From assembly GCA_030248215.1 (NCBI GenBank), contig JASANG010000879.1:182444-246443 (forward strand): 64,000 nucleotides of DNA. The letters are read 5' to 3'. A model generated the notes under the pieces. That model searched no databases, was not told where the DNA came from, and saw only the letters and a program-made list of their open reading frames with translations. Position numbers and translations under genes: made by a program. The stretch is from Enoplolaimus lenunculus. Lineage: Eukaryota > Nematoda > Enoplea > Enoplida > Thoracostomopsidae. This document shows, one piece after another, positions 46,923 through 59,563 of the stretch. Position 1 is the first letter of the stretch. Each line of letters starts with the position of its first letter.

Positions 46923-49074
46923 CCTAAAATTATTACCACTTTGTATCCTGGCTACACAGACGCTGTTGTTCGAGTATGAAATACGCAGATTTCATATATG
47001 AAATTAATAATTTAGCAAAACGAAACCTAGAAACTGTAATTTGTTCGACTTTGTTGCATCAACACAAGAATAAAAATTTCGTACAAAATTAAATATTCCT
47101 TGTCGCTTCACTGAAAACAGATGAAATTCATAAAGTTCGATGTGTGCTGAACGAACTGACAGCTTAAAGGCATGAAAGTATTTCTCTGTAACGTTTTATG
47201 ACTTAAACGGAGATTTAATTTATCTAATGGATTGTGCCTTCCACGGCATAATGCTAAAGTGTATGTTTGCAACTAGCTTAATACCCGTTGATCAACTGCC
47301 GCACGAGATATAAAGTGTTATTGGGGTGTTATGTATACTTGTCGTTCAGCGCTGGTGCCGCTAGTCAAAAATGTTGTTATGCGGTGTCTTGCGGCAATTT
47401 ACGTGCGTGCCCGTACGGTGCCGGACGACGCCGAACGGTATTAAAACACAGAAAAGGTATAGTGCCAATCAAGCAGTTTTTCTGTTGGCGTTAATCACGC
47501 GTTCAATTGTAATTTTTCAGTTGAATAAAATAATCTGCTCAGCTTCACGCAGAAACTATGATGCAAATAGCAATGACTCGGTAAATTTCGTATCTCGGGC
47601 ATCTAGCAAGCTACTATTCGATTTGTCCCACCGGGGTTCTTGGAACGGTATTCGATATTGATTATAATAAAGCCAAAAGGAAATTTTTTAATTTAACTGG
47701 ACAAAAGCCCAAAACAATCGATTTTTTGGTATGCGGCTAGAATTGACCGCATCTTAACGAAAAACTGTTGTGTGAATTTCGGACTCGTATTATATCTCAG
47801 TATTTTTTGACATGTTTTTGAGCGTACCATACAGTAACAGGCTACAATTATTTCAAAGTAACATCTGCCGGCGATTCAAAAATTGACAGAGTTGAAACAC
47901 ACCTGTGCAGTTATTAATTGCAAACCGAAAACAGCTAATATAAGCAATAATAAATGTGAAATATGCTACTTTGACACTTTACACCTTGTCTGCATCCACA
48001 CTGTTTATAAATCGAATCGTTCTCAGATACAATATTTCATGATTTATCAGATGCATTTGCTAGCAAACAAAATTGAGAAAAATATTACAAATTTAAGCTT
48101 TCGGTCGATAAATCATAGAAAATACCCCGAGTGAAGCAAGATCTTTTAAGTGTTTGTTTATATAAAATCAAATTAATACAAACCAGGGCGGGCTGGTAGC
48201 CTGCCATCTGATGCAAAAAATGTTTCAGCCAACTCAAGTTAATTAACAATGTAGGCGTTGACAATTGGAATAAATTGGCACAAACGGGTTTGGAAACATG
48301 TCTATAGCGATAGACTTAATCATTCATGATGTTTCGAATGTTTGCGCGTTCGCAAATACACACAAAGTTTGTCTCATGTTTCACAAATAACCACTGCGAA
48401 ATGTTTGCCAACTCGAGAGATCAAGATTTCACAGCAACGCTTATGAACTTCAACTTTTTTTCTAAACACAACCAAATTTACGTATTAAATCTCGCTTTGT
48501 TTATAGTAGAAAATTTATTATTATTCAGTCAAGAAGATATGCAAGTAAAATGTGTTGTGGAAAATATTTTTAAAAAAACTGCTACAACCGCATTTTTCTC
48601 TATATTTGACTATTAAAATTAAGATTTTGTGCACTTTCCTTCACATAAACTTTAGCCTCCGGTTCATACGAGGGTTCACGCCAGAAATTTGCAAACTTTA
48701 GGCAAATATTTGAACTTTTGACTAAAGGTTAAGCTAGTTTTTTTTCGAAACCCAGCGTTTATCAGTAAGCCTAAGCCTTTTAGTCTAAGTGTGTACAGGG
48801 GAAGTGTATAAGAACTTAAAATTGTTCAGTGATCTATAGTTTTGTAGCTGCGTCACCTTTGCACATATCTGATAGTATTGTGTTTAAATAGTTTGTTGAG
48901 AGTGATAGTAACTTTTACCAACCCAAACAATATCTAAAATACGAAGTAAAGCTTAAACAAAAGTAACACAGTGCTGCATAAACTGTATAATTGACCATGA
49001 TTAATACAATCAATCATTCGTGGACAATAATGTTTATTGTCTAAAATCGATTTGGCATACTGAGCATCACACAG

Positions 49075-49300
49075 CCAGAGGCGGCTCCAAAAATTTCTGA
49101 CGAGGGTGCGGGCTGGCAATTGTTATGAAACGCAAATACTGTAAGGTACGGACCTGATTATTTTGGCACCAAAAAATTTTCTTAGGGATCAAACTGTGCG
49201 GTAGAGACCATATTATTTTATCACCAAAAAGTTTTCTAAGAGGAAAAATTGTAACGTTTTATCACAAAAAATTCTGAGGGCAAAACTAGTATGGTAGGTA
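49075..49300. repeat. Dispersed repeat (family J) with a degenerate internal repeat
   Basis: It shares GGCTGGCAATTGTTATGAAACGC-type sequence with 39850-40035. Internally, TTTTGGCACCAAAAAATTTT, TTTTATCACCAAAAAGTTTT and TTTTATCACAAAAAATT recur at about 50-60 bp spacing. Confidence 0.45.
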
Positions 49301-50232
49301 ACAAGGATCCGTTATCCGAAAACTTTTTGGGAATAACGGAAACCAATCAGTTTTGCACAACCTTCTGGTCAGAGTTTTAAATTGGCAGGAATCTGATCAA
49401 CCAGTAATTTAGAGTAGGTAAATTTTGAGTTTTGAACAATTTGCCATTGATTCGTTGTGGGCTGTAAGCTCCCATATCCTCCATAAATATGCACACAATC
49501 GGGAGGCAGTGTCAAGCGGGCCGATTTACACACAAAACAAAATTATGTTTAATATTATTTTCAATTTGTTAAACTGTAAAATGTCAAAATTTTTGTGCTT
49601 CGCTTGAGGGTATCTTTTGTCTCTCTAATTGTGGAGTTGTGCGATGGCCAAGTGTCAAATATTGGAATTTTTCAGAGTGTACCTGTGCTTCTGCATTAGA
49701 CCACCGTGTCCTCATCAGGTGTTCCAATTTGGGTTTCAAAATATACGCGAATGTCAATCTGTTTCACGGTATCGGCAGTGCAGGGCGGTGATACGAGAGG
49801 GCGCCCATCACCCATTGGTGCCGACTTTGATTAGTGAAAATTTGACAACACTTGACGAGAACACGGATGCAGCGAGCGGGGTGTCGGGGAGACCACGTCC
49901 GCGAACCAAAATCAGTAACTGCTTCATAATCTGTATTAGAGACCAAAACCCACGTTGTATGTTTAAAAACATTGCACCAGCAGACAGTCCCATAACTGAA
50001 CTTGTGTAGAGGAATTAAGTCAGTTGTGACAGGCTTTTCGTGCTGCGATATTTTCTGCACATCATGTATAGGTGACGGACGATTTGGCCATGTCCAGATA
50101 CACTTCGCGCAAAAAATTAGAGGAACTTAAAAAGAAGACAAAAATTTGTCTCGAAGCTAACTCGGAGCTCGACCAACAGTGGATTTTTCCCACCAAAATA
50201 TCAGGGATGACTCACTACTAAAGGGTTCTGGG

Positions 50233-50319
50233 CAGGGTTGTTTTTCCGGAAAAAAATTATAGCCGGAAAAAATGATTTTTTCCATTTTTTCCAGTAATTT
50301 TTTATGGCCAACAACCCTG
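50233..50319. mobile_element. 87-bp hAT-type MITE
   Basis: The ends CAGGGTTGTT and AACAACCCTG are perfect inverted repeats, and CAGGG is a common hAT terminus. The flanks GTTCTGGG (50225-50232) and GTTCTAGG (50320-50327) match at 7 of 8. The interior is a near-palindrome of TTTTTCCGG / CCGGAAAAA. Confidence 0.8.
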
Positions 50320-50626
50320 GTTCTAGGCGCGGACTTGGAAGCGACAAGCCAAAATCAAAAATATCAGTATCCCACTGCTATATAAATAATGCCTAAAATA
50401 TGTGTCGTATGAAAAAATGTGAAAAAATTTTTTTGCTTTGCTCGGAACGAAACTATAGACTCTCAAATCCTTAGGTCCGAAGTATCACGCCCCTGTGACT
50501 GCGGCATATTTGGCTATTCTAGACTTCTCAGTTTCGACTGGCAATTTTTAATTTCAGTTTCATGAACACTCTTAAAAACGAACTAATATGTCGTGCTTGA
50601 TTCGAATTTAACAATTTCTGGAAATA

Positions 50627-50668
50627 TATATATATATATAATTATATATATATATATATATATATAAA
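50627..50668. repeat. AT dinucleotide microsatellite
   Basis: Alternating AT over about 40 bp, broken once near its middle. Confidence 0.9.
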
Positions 50669-52099
50669 CAATTTCTTGACAACGTTCAGCGTCATGCCGG
50701 ACGGCGCAGAGCGAAAATTATAACTTTGTCAATGGGTCCATGTTTTTTGGTTTTTTCGGACGGGCTCGAAACCACTTAGATACAGCACTGAATCTAACTG
50801 GCGGAATATTTCGTTTTACCCTTTACTACACTTGACATTTGTTAAATGTTGCTAACGTTTAACTTTGCAAACCTACAAAAGTTCATCAGCAGACAAAAGC
50901 TGTCCAGCGTTACGTTCAAATACACCAGAACAATCAGCAAGTACTATAATTATCTGTGTGATAGGTAAATCTAAACCAAATATTATTATTATTTCTAATT
51001 AGACCCTTTTTTGTAAAGCCGAACCCAAAAAGCATTATAAAAACTCAATGATAGGAAGACCCTGGTTTCCAGTAGATACCGATTGGGTTTTACTAGGGGC
51101 ACACCTAAAATTGATTAATATATACAAATTCAATACTTCAATACACAAGCGCAGCCAGGATTTTGGTTTGGGGTAGTCACGTTTGATTCAGTGGTGAAAA
51201 AAATTTATAAAAAAACTGTTGCAGTTGCAAGTTTTCTATTATTTCTTAGTTTTGCATCTGTATATCTACTTGTATCAAAACAAAAGCGAGAGGGAGTCAC
51301 TTGACCACCTGATACGCGCCTGTAGGTGCCCATGCTTCAACGCACAGTGAGCATTCGTAAACATCAACCTGTTTGGCTCAGAGTACTCTATATTGCTTTG
51401 ATCTAAAAAAGAACACTGTTTGACAGACCAAAATACAACTGGTTTGTTTGCTGAATAAAGATTAATCTGTATTTAAAAGTTTTGTATTCTGCTGACGTGT
51501 TTTTATTATTCAGTGTATGAATCGGTTATTTTTCGTTAAGAAACAGCATTTTGTTAAATCATAATTGAAACTCGTCTAAGCTCAAATGATACATTGATTT
51601 GGGGGCTCTTGCCTGCTTTTTTTCACACATTAACGATTAGGCTGACGCTTAAACGGTAAACGCTTATTAATCTCTAAGTCACTGATTAAACCTAAGGCAC
51701 GTATGTTCAAACTTGTGTAGCACCTAAGGTAGAACCTTAATTGCCTAGGCAAGTTTATAGGGCAGAATGTATCAGACAATTTTCTGGAGGGCATAAAATT
51801 GTCCTTTTTATCGAGAAAAGATGTCCGGCGAGACAGTTTTTTACCGTTAACAATTGTGCGGGGGGGGATAATTTATATGAAGGCAGTTCTTTCAGAGACA
51901 TCGGTCTCTATTGTTGCACAAACCGATGCAACCTGTAACCAGAAAAGCAACTTTTCGACACGGAATTTTAAACCGCATCAGTGTATACTATTAAAATGAC
52001 GAAAAATACTACAAACACCTCGTTCAGTATAATTTTCATAATCCAAAAATCAAAAGACAGCTGCAAAACGTTACAGATAATATAGCGACGTGTTACCAT

Positions 52100-52172
52100 G
52101 AGTGCCTAGCTCAATGCTTAGAACACCAGACTGGTCATTCGTATGTCGCAGGTTCTAACCCACCGCAGCAAT
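52100..52172 (+). repeat. tRNA-like sequence, probable SINE head or pseudogene
   Basis: The A box TAGCTCAATGCTTAGAAC (from 52107) and B box GGTTCTAACCC (52151-52161) have correct tRNA spacing. The T stem pairs only partly and the acceptor stem not at all. A tRNA-derived SINE or pseudogene fits best. Confidence 0.5.
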
Positions 52173-52807
52173 ATTTTCATGAACGGGCTCTTTATGGTTC
52201 TCGCTAATTAACAAATGTTATCAAAACGCACAGAGGTAACTGCAACTTAGCAGTAAAATTATTATTATTATGTCACTGTGCACAAAGCACGACGCTTTAC
52301 CGACTTAACCAATATGTGTAAAACAGTTTCTCATGAGTTTCAATAACACACGTAAGCTTCAGTTAGAACAGGTTGAATATAAACATGATAGCGCCATGCG
52401 GGTTCCATGGGCACACCAAAGTATTGAGTTGTAGGATGCATGCAAGTGAAGATGACAGTGTGATACCATTAAAGAACAAAATTTACTTAATGTGAGTGTC
52501 TATTTAAAAATTGCTTATGAAACCCTCAAGGGTGTCGTTGCACTCATTCAAATACCTGCTTCCGTCTGTGTGATGAGCACGCCGCAAATAACCGATAATT
52601 GCTCTTGCATTAATGTGCAATAATTAAACATTTCAAAGTGAACAGATGACTATTTATCATTCTACTGAGCCAGCAAAAGAGGGTCAAATAAAGATTGAGT
52701 ACCTTCGCGTGAAAGTAATACGAAGGTACATTTTAGTGAATAAACTGCAGGAAACTATTATTAATCGTTTGAGAAAGGCAACTTGTCACATGCTATTGTA
52801 TTAAAAT

Positions 52808-53108
52808 GCATAATATAGTATGCAACTCTTGCGATTCCGCATGGTACAAAATGTACCACCGGGTGTTGTGTTTTTTGGCCGATCCCATATGTAGATGGTG
52901 GGTCGCAATCACATGCAATACCTCTGAATTAAACTATAAGCGTGTTTCATTGCCGTATATGTACAGTACCATGGTACACACAAGTGGCACCTCACTCTAA
53001 ACGAGGGGGTGTGGGCGAAAAACGCAACTTGCGCTGGGTACATTGTTTTCTACACAAAATGTAACCAATTGCATACTTTTGTAAACAGAGTCATTATCGA
53101 CACTTGAT
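52808..53108. mobile_element. Family D fold-back element, diverged copy 4
   Basis: It shares TGCAACTCTTGCGATTCCGC, ATGGTACAAAATGTACCACC and, at the right, GCTGGGTACATTGTTTTCTA with copy 2. The outer termini are eroded (CGACACTTGATAC). Confidence 0.6.
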
Positions 53109-53885
53109 ACAACGAAGCATTATGCGTATATTTCCAATATTTAGCACTGTTTTATGAAACCTTATGGCCCGGTCATTGGCAGTCTCACAATATTTCGGGG
53201 GGCCTGATAATTGTCTAAATCAGGTATCAAGTTTTTAATTTATCCATTTTTGTTTCTAAAAATTAGTTGTATTAAAAATATTTCTGGGGGTAGCGGGGCG
53301 GTCTTCCCCTATTGGTTATCGTTTCTGGGTTCAATGATGCTATACGCCACCGCACATAACTGCCTTTTTCACTAACCATGAATTTTGCGGGTAACTTTGT
53401 TGCAATAGATGACACAATGAAATCGCTGACCAATAATTTGGACTATAGGTAGGTACCTACGTATATAAAATCACTCGGGGAACTTAGGGGTACAGCTGCG
53501 CTGCACCCCTTTACCCATACATGCCGAGACCTATGAAACTAATTGGACCTCCTAAATATTACCAACTTGAATATACGATCATAATCCTAAAGTAAAAAAT
53601 CCATGACAAATATTAAAAATTTAACGGCCGCAAATCAGATTACAATAGGATTATTTAGTTTTAGCTGACTAAAACGGCATAAGTTTCTCGATGTTCCAAG
53701 CTTCATTTACTAATGATTGTTCAACTAATCACGTGTCAATCCTCATAACGGAATAACCAGTACATAGGTATTAATTAACATAAATTCTAACTAAAACGTT
53801 AAACGCAACCTATCATATATTTTGTCCATGCCTAGATGCCCCGCTTTTGAAACCGTGGCAACATTTCTGAATGTGAATAGCGCAC

Positions 53886-54042
53886 GGGCCCGTAGCCACA
53901 GCGGGAGGGGTCAGGTAGGTTGAGCCTATCCTGGAAAACTTTAGCACCCTGAAAATGTTTCATGCTTACTTGTAAGTCATCGAGAACCCTTGTACGCCTG
54001 TCCTGAAAAATTTTCAGCCTTCCCCAGCAAGGCGAGTTGGCA
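53886..54042 (+). mobile_element. Family E short repeat, copy 2
   Basis: It begins GGGCCCGTAGCCACAGCGGG and shares CTGGAAAACTTTAGCACCC, CTTGTAAGTCAT and GAACCCTTG with copy 1. It ends near GGCGAGTTGGC. Confidence 0.6.
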
Positions 54043-54642
54043 GGAAAAGTTTACAAAAACACACTTTTGGGTAATTTTATAAATTCTTTAAGTATAATTT
54101 TTCAAATCTCAAAACAGGACAGGATACGCAGTTGAAGTTGTCGTATTTCAGAATTTCTGTTAGCAATGTCACTTTTAGCATCGCATATACTTAATTGCTG
54201 CCCTGATATCTAAGTTATTTTAAAATACAATACATTGACGAAAACGAGTTAAACTCAAAATTTATTGTTTTAAGACACAAGATTGCTAAACCAATAATGC
54301 TATATTGTAGTACCCCGACTGGCCCCATTTTTACGAACGTCGTAAAATGAGGTTAACTTGTAGTGTTGTGTGTGTTATAATGAATCATTAAAAAGATAAA
54401 AATTAGTTATAGAGTAATTCATGTACTATTGAATAACACTATAAACTTGTGCCAAATCAGCAATATCAGGGCAGAATATTAATTATAGCTAAGATATCGT
54501 GATCAATAGCCTACTATGAAACTATGAAGAACCACGTTCGTGCTATTTACAGAGAACAGTGTGTCAAAGTACAGCTCAAATGTTGATTTGTGAGTTCAGT
54601 ATTAATATCATTCTGACAGGTATTTGAACCACAACTGTTAGT

Positions 54643-54690
54643 GGGTAACGATTGGTTTACCCGGCTGGGTAAAGATTGGCTTACCCGGCC
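54643..54690. repeat. 24-bp tandem repeat, two copies
   Basis: GGGTAACGATTGGTTTACCC followed by CGGCT, then GGGTAAAGATTGGCTTACCC with CGGC. Each unit is itself an inverted GGGTAA/TTACCC hairpin. Confidence 0.75.
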
Positions 54691-54989
54691 CGAGATGCGC
54701 CGACGAATGCTTTATCGGATGCGCTCAATACTGTGCAGCAATGTTTAAACTCCATGTTTCGCATGGCCGTAATTGTATTACATGAAAATGCCAAACCTAT
54801 TTATGTAGGCAATGCTATTACAAGCAGCTAGTAACAGCGAAGGTTGTCCAAGAGAGCCTTTTAAAAATTCAAAACATCTCATCCAAAAAGTTAGTTTTTC
54901 AATACCTAGGTGTGTTTTAAACTAGCATTTGAAAATATACAATCGTTAGTTTAAGTTATATGGTTTATTATTCCCGTTCCCGACCACGT

Positions 54990-55130
54990 TGCTGGCCCGT
55001 ATTCCGCTCACCTTGCTCGGGTGGGGCTAAAAAATTTTCAGTAGGGGCATACAACAGTTTTTGATGACTTACGAAGCAAGGTTAAAAATTTTCTGGGGGC
55101 GCAAAATTGTTCCAGGGCCTGGCTGCTGGC
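54990..55130 (-). mobile_element. Family E short repeat, copy 3, reverse orientation
   Basis: It reads as the complement of copies 1 and 2: GGTGGGGCTAAAAAATTTTC, GATGACTTACGAAGCAAGG, AAATTTTCTGGGGGCGC and GCCTGGCTGC. Confidence 0.5.
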
Positions 55131-57733
55131 GGCGCACAAGGATCTGATATTGTTTATTAATCACAAACCTTGATGTAGTGGTATAGGAACGTTTTTCCAC
55201 TTACTACCCTCAATGACCGATAAATCACTTTTCAGTATTTAAATATGTTTAAAACATTTAATATAATACTGATAAACGCTAGTTGTGCCTACGTAACATA
55301 GGTAGATGTTGTATTGTGATAAAATAAAATTAGGATGCAAAACAATAAACAAAACTTAATTTTGATGACAACCGCTTATTAAAACCTTGAGGCTAAAATA
55401 GTTACCTGCGAACTATCACAATAGCCAAGCCAGGATTAATCATTACATTTAGAAGTCTTGTTGATGCTTAATCGAAAGTGATTGAAAATCTTTTATAAAA
55501 TTCATTAAGATAATGCAACAAAATACAGTATTCGGTGATAAGGACGTAGCTGAGTTATTGCGGTCAAACTACTCATTTGTGACTTTTCTGCCAAAGTTTT
55601 ACGAGCGTTTCCAGTTGGTGACACAAGAACAATTCATCTAAAATCGCATTCAGCAAAACTTCCTCTGTTTGCTGTCTGAGTCCCCTATATATAATTACTG
55701 TGCAAACTTGTCGTTAAAACATGAACAAAGTTTTGTCAATTTTTTTCTAAAAAATGTCAAAATTGTTTATGCTAACGAGCACACAACATAGCTTTTAAGC
55801 TTTAGCCTTAGAGACAGTTATTCATATTCCGTGAGCAGTTTATAATTAAACTGAAATCAACGGTGCTTCGATGTTACTATATTTAGTTTTGACAGCGTCC
55901 AAAGACCGTTTTCAAACCGAGTTCGGATGCCGCTAAACTTGTCGTGTAACAGCGTCGGAATGCAGCTTATGTCGAAAAATTTTGTTTAAATATTGATATG
56001 CTGTTCCACGCGGCTATATAGGTACGTTGTGGGACGGCGACAGATGGCGACAAACTGTCAGGGACAGTGCCGGACGTCATCAGAACTATACCGCCAGCCG
56101 TTAGAAGCTAACATTGAGACATTATGAAATTTCGCACAAAAGGGACTGCGTGATACAGTGCGTTTATTCTACTTTTACAATATGCCATTAGTTGCTGAGA
56201 GTATACTCTATGCGGAAAGGGTTAATAATATACCATTTTGTGGAATACAAATATATTAAACAACAGAAACAAAGTAGTGAATTAAATGACTTTGAAATTT
56301 TAACCCATTGCAATTAGACTAAATTTCTTGTGCCGATTTACACCACGCATTTCAAAGCATATTGCCGTACATAGTTGTAACAGAATAAAATTTATGTTGA
56401 CATTCATTGGTAGTTGTAGATTCTAAACCGTCACCTGCCTGATGAGAATAAAATATGCACAAGTGGAGTGTTAATCAATTTTAGTATCAATACTCTTACA
56501 CTCTAGATTAACTAAGATAACAAGTAGGTTTACGCTTAAACTCATTTGGAATTTTACATATTTTTAGTTTAAGCTACCTAAACCTAATAAATTTTAAGAT
56601 GCACATAATTCTGAGTTGCACTAAAGGAACAATAAGCACGTGTTAAACTTAAAAATATATATCAGTCTACGTTCAACTTACAATTCTAGTTTAGTTAGTC
56701 CGTCCAGCTATTTAACTTTTAGTTAACCCAAAAATAAAGTTTAGTGAAGCTATAATTTAAGTTTAAGTTTTTAAACAATATTTAAATATAATTATGTGGA
56801 TTAATAACAGTCCTCGAACCGCTCAGATATATTTATTTAGCATCTTAATTTCCGCTGCTTGCTACTCATATTGAATGCAAAGATTGCATTTTGCAGTTCA
56901 GATAATAACGATTATTTTTTAATGTTAATTAGATAATGTATCTAAAGCAGCGGCATGTATTTGCGGTACAATGTGTTTCACCTGCGCCCCTACGCTCCTA
57001 ACGCAATTTTTGTAAAGGTATATAGAGCAAACAAATTGTGAATAATCGTGTCACTACGTTACTTATACGTTTTATTTAAAAGTCTCGCATTTTTCCATCG
57101 AAATCTTAATATTCTGGCGACGCCCACAAATATTCCACATTCAACAACATCGAAGACTGAACCAGATTTGTATCCAAAACCTCAATTAACTACTTTTGTA
57201 GGCAGTAGAACAAACTTACTGAAAGTTTATTAGGCATTTAAAAACCGGAAACTTAAAAGTTGTTTTGGTAACCTTAGCGGTAAAAAACGCACGGAACCTT
57301 AAAACGTTTAGGATTCAGGCGTAGTTATAGGGTTACAGTTGTGTTAAGCTTAGCCTAGAGATTAATAGAAGACGAAAATCTATTATGTATTTTGGTGCTT
57401 TAGAACTGAGGTTTATAAACAAACATTTAATATTTATAACCATAGTTGTTGTGCCCGAATGTTGAATTGGGTGTGCATGCGACGTCAAGTGGAAAAATTT
57501 ACAAATAAGCTGTATAGCTGCCAAGTTTTTAATTTCTAATAGTTTAAATGCTAGTACGCCGCATACTATTTCATTCGGAAATGTTGCAGCACGGCACGAC
57601 CGTTAGCGACATACATCCCATCATCTCCCCTGCGTCTGCCACTGCTTAATACTGGTCACAATTTTAACTCAAAACCAATTAATATAGATTTAGATGGTAT
57701 TTAAGTAATTAATTGCTCTGACAGTAACAAATT

Positions 57734-58156
57734 AGGGTTGCGCTATACTTTTGTTGACGTCCGGTGCCGTTCAGCACCGTCCGTCCCCGTGCGTCACCGT
57801 CCGTCGCTGTCCGTCACCGTCTGCCACCGTCCGTCACCGTCCGTCACCGTCCGTCACCGTCCGTCACCGTCTGCCACCGTCCGTCACCGTCCGTCACCGT
57901 CCGTCACCGTCCGTCACCGTCCGTCACCGTCCGTCACCGTCCGTCACCGTACGGCACCGTCCGTCACCGTCCGGCACCGTCCGGCGCCGTCCGTTACCGT
58001 CCGTTACTATACGATATCGTTAACGTGTGTAGTATGATAACGCACGGCGCTGTACTTCGCCGTACGGCTGACGCACGGTGATGGACGGCACCGTACGGTG
58101 TCGGACGGCGTTATATGAGTGACAGACAGCGCCGGAAGTCAAGTATAGCGCAACCC
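57734..58156. mobile_element. Family B MITE with internal CCGTCCGTCA satellite, full copy
   Basis: The ends GGGTTGCGCTATACTT and its complement are inverted repeats flanked on both sides by TTA. The 3-bp TTA duplication with GGG-starting ends suggests the PIF/Harbinger group, by inference. About 57780-58010 is a tandem array of the 10-bp unit CCGTCCGTCA with variants. Because 10 is not a multiple of 3 and the unit lacks stops, all three + frames stay open; this is not a protein gene. Confidence 0.85.
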
Positions 58157-59367
58157 TTAGTCTAATAAAACAACTTTATTAACCCAGTGTACACATGAAA
58201 GGTGAACGTCATCGATTTCGTTGTGTACTTTTATTTTTTCTGTCTTTCCAACGTCTATATTTTACTTTTTTGTATAAAATCCTTCAATTTTTACAAACTT
58301 CTTTGTGGAAATTAAAGCTTCAAAAGAGTTGTATATATGCATTTCAGTAATAATTAAATCATCTAAGCCGTCGTTTTAAAAAACACAAATCATAGCGTGA
58401 TGCCGTGCCAGATTTAATTAAGTTTCAAAATATATATCATTGCTAACATCAGTATTCATTCTACTAGGAATAAAGGGAACAATGAAAAAAAATCTTATTT
58501 GCCTTTCGCCATAAAAAGCCTCTATAACAAAAAACATAATGGTTGGGTTTCTGAAATCTTACTTAAGCATTTACTTAAATTACACAAAAGTAATTAGTTA
58601 AGTCGCCGTCTTAAATAAATACTTACATTTTCGAGCACAACCAAAGAAGCGCCAAATAACGGCCACTGTCATGCAAGAAAGTAAGAGTTTCGCTATATAT
58701 TAAGGACGCATCATGAGTCTCCAATTTCAATGAGACCAAGGTTAATATGCCTCAGTGGTTAATTTGTAGTACATCAATTTTTGTCAGTGACTTAAGTATT
58801 TACTTAACTTAAGTACGCTTTTGAAAACGGCAAAATTGTTAAGCAATTACTTAGCTCGTACATAAGTTCTGTTTCGGAAACACTGTCAGTGACTGAAATA
58901 ATAAAAACTGTTTTTCTTATATTTAAGCTTAGGCTTCAAAGTTTAATACGTCAAGGCTCTGGGTTAGGTTTTGGCTTAAACTTATGAAAACAATAAACAT
59001 TAATATGGTAGAACTTTTGACTTTTATCAATTCAACACTAGTTATTGGGGGTAGTAAGCATCGATTAAAAAGTTAACATTTCAGTTTTATCAAATCAGGA
59101 ACAATTGAAAATGAATGATAGTTCTTAGTGTAGTTGTAATAGGTTTACAAGCATGTATTATGTTTCACAGAGCAAATTTAGACACTTTCATTTACTGAAA
59201 CTCTATAATACAAAATTATTTTTGATTTAAGTAATTCATTCGCGTTGATTTTTAAATGGTTTTTCCGTATTATAGATATCATAAAGTGTTTGGAAGGATT
59301 TTGCTTAAAACCTGAATAATTGAAATTATGCCGGCGTGCCAACGGCAGCGCACATTATAGTTACCTG

Positions 59368-59563
59368 GGCCAATGTTACCTTAAGGGGCGTAACAGTAGA
59401 TTGAGCGTATTCCTAAGCTAAGCCTAAACCTAAGCGTTGCCAAAATGAGTTCATAAGCCTAAGCTTAAGCTTAAGCCTAAGCAAAGCAATGTAATCTATA
59501 ATCTAAACCTACTCTTTCATAGACCCACTCAAAACCTGGACGCCTCTTAAAGTAACATGGGTC
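59368..59563. mobile_element. Family A MITE, copy 12, perfect 8-bp target duplication
   Basis: Left GGCCAATGTTACCTTAAGGG; right complement, ending AAAGTAACATGGGTC. GTTACCTG flanks both sides identically (59360-59367 and 59564-59571). The interior has CCTAAG hexamers. Confidence 0.9.

Noticed and set aside
47521-47661. Possible terminal exon: good TTTTTCAG acceptor, open frame to a stop and AATAAA 4 bp later
   Set aside because: No upstream exon in phase and no domain. The signal lies too near the stop to be persuasive.
49629-50060. 126- and 98-codon frames on opposite strands
   Set aside because: No recognisable domain on either strand and no matching exons nearby.
57738-58081. Three overlapping open frames of 90-105 codons encoding Arg/His/Pro/Ser repeats
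   Set aside because: All come from the stop-free 10-bp satellite inside the family B element, which reads through in every frame.
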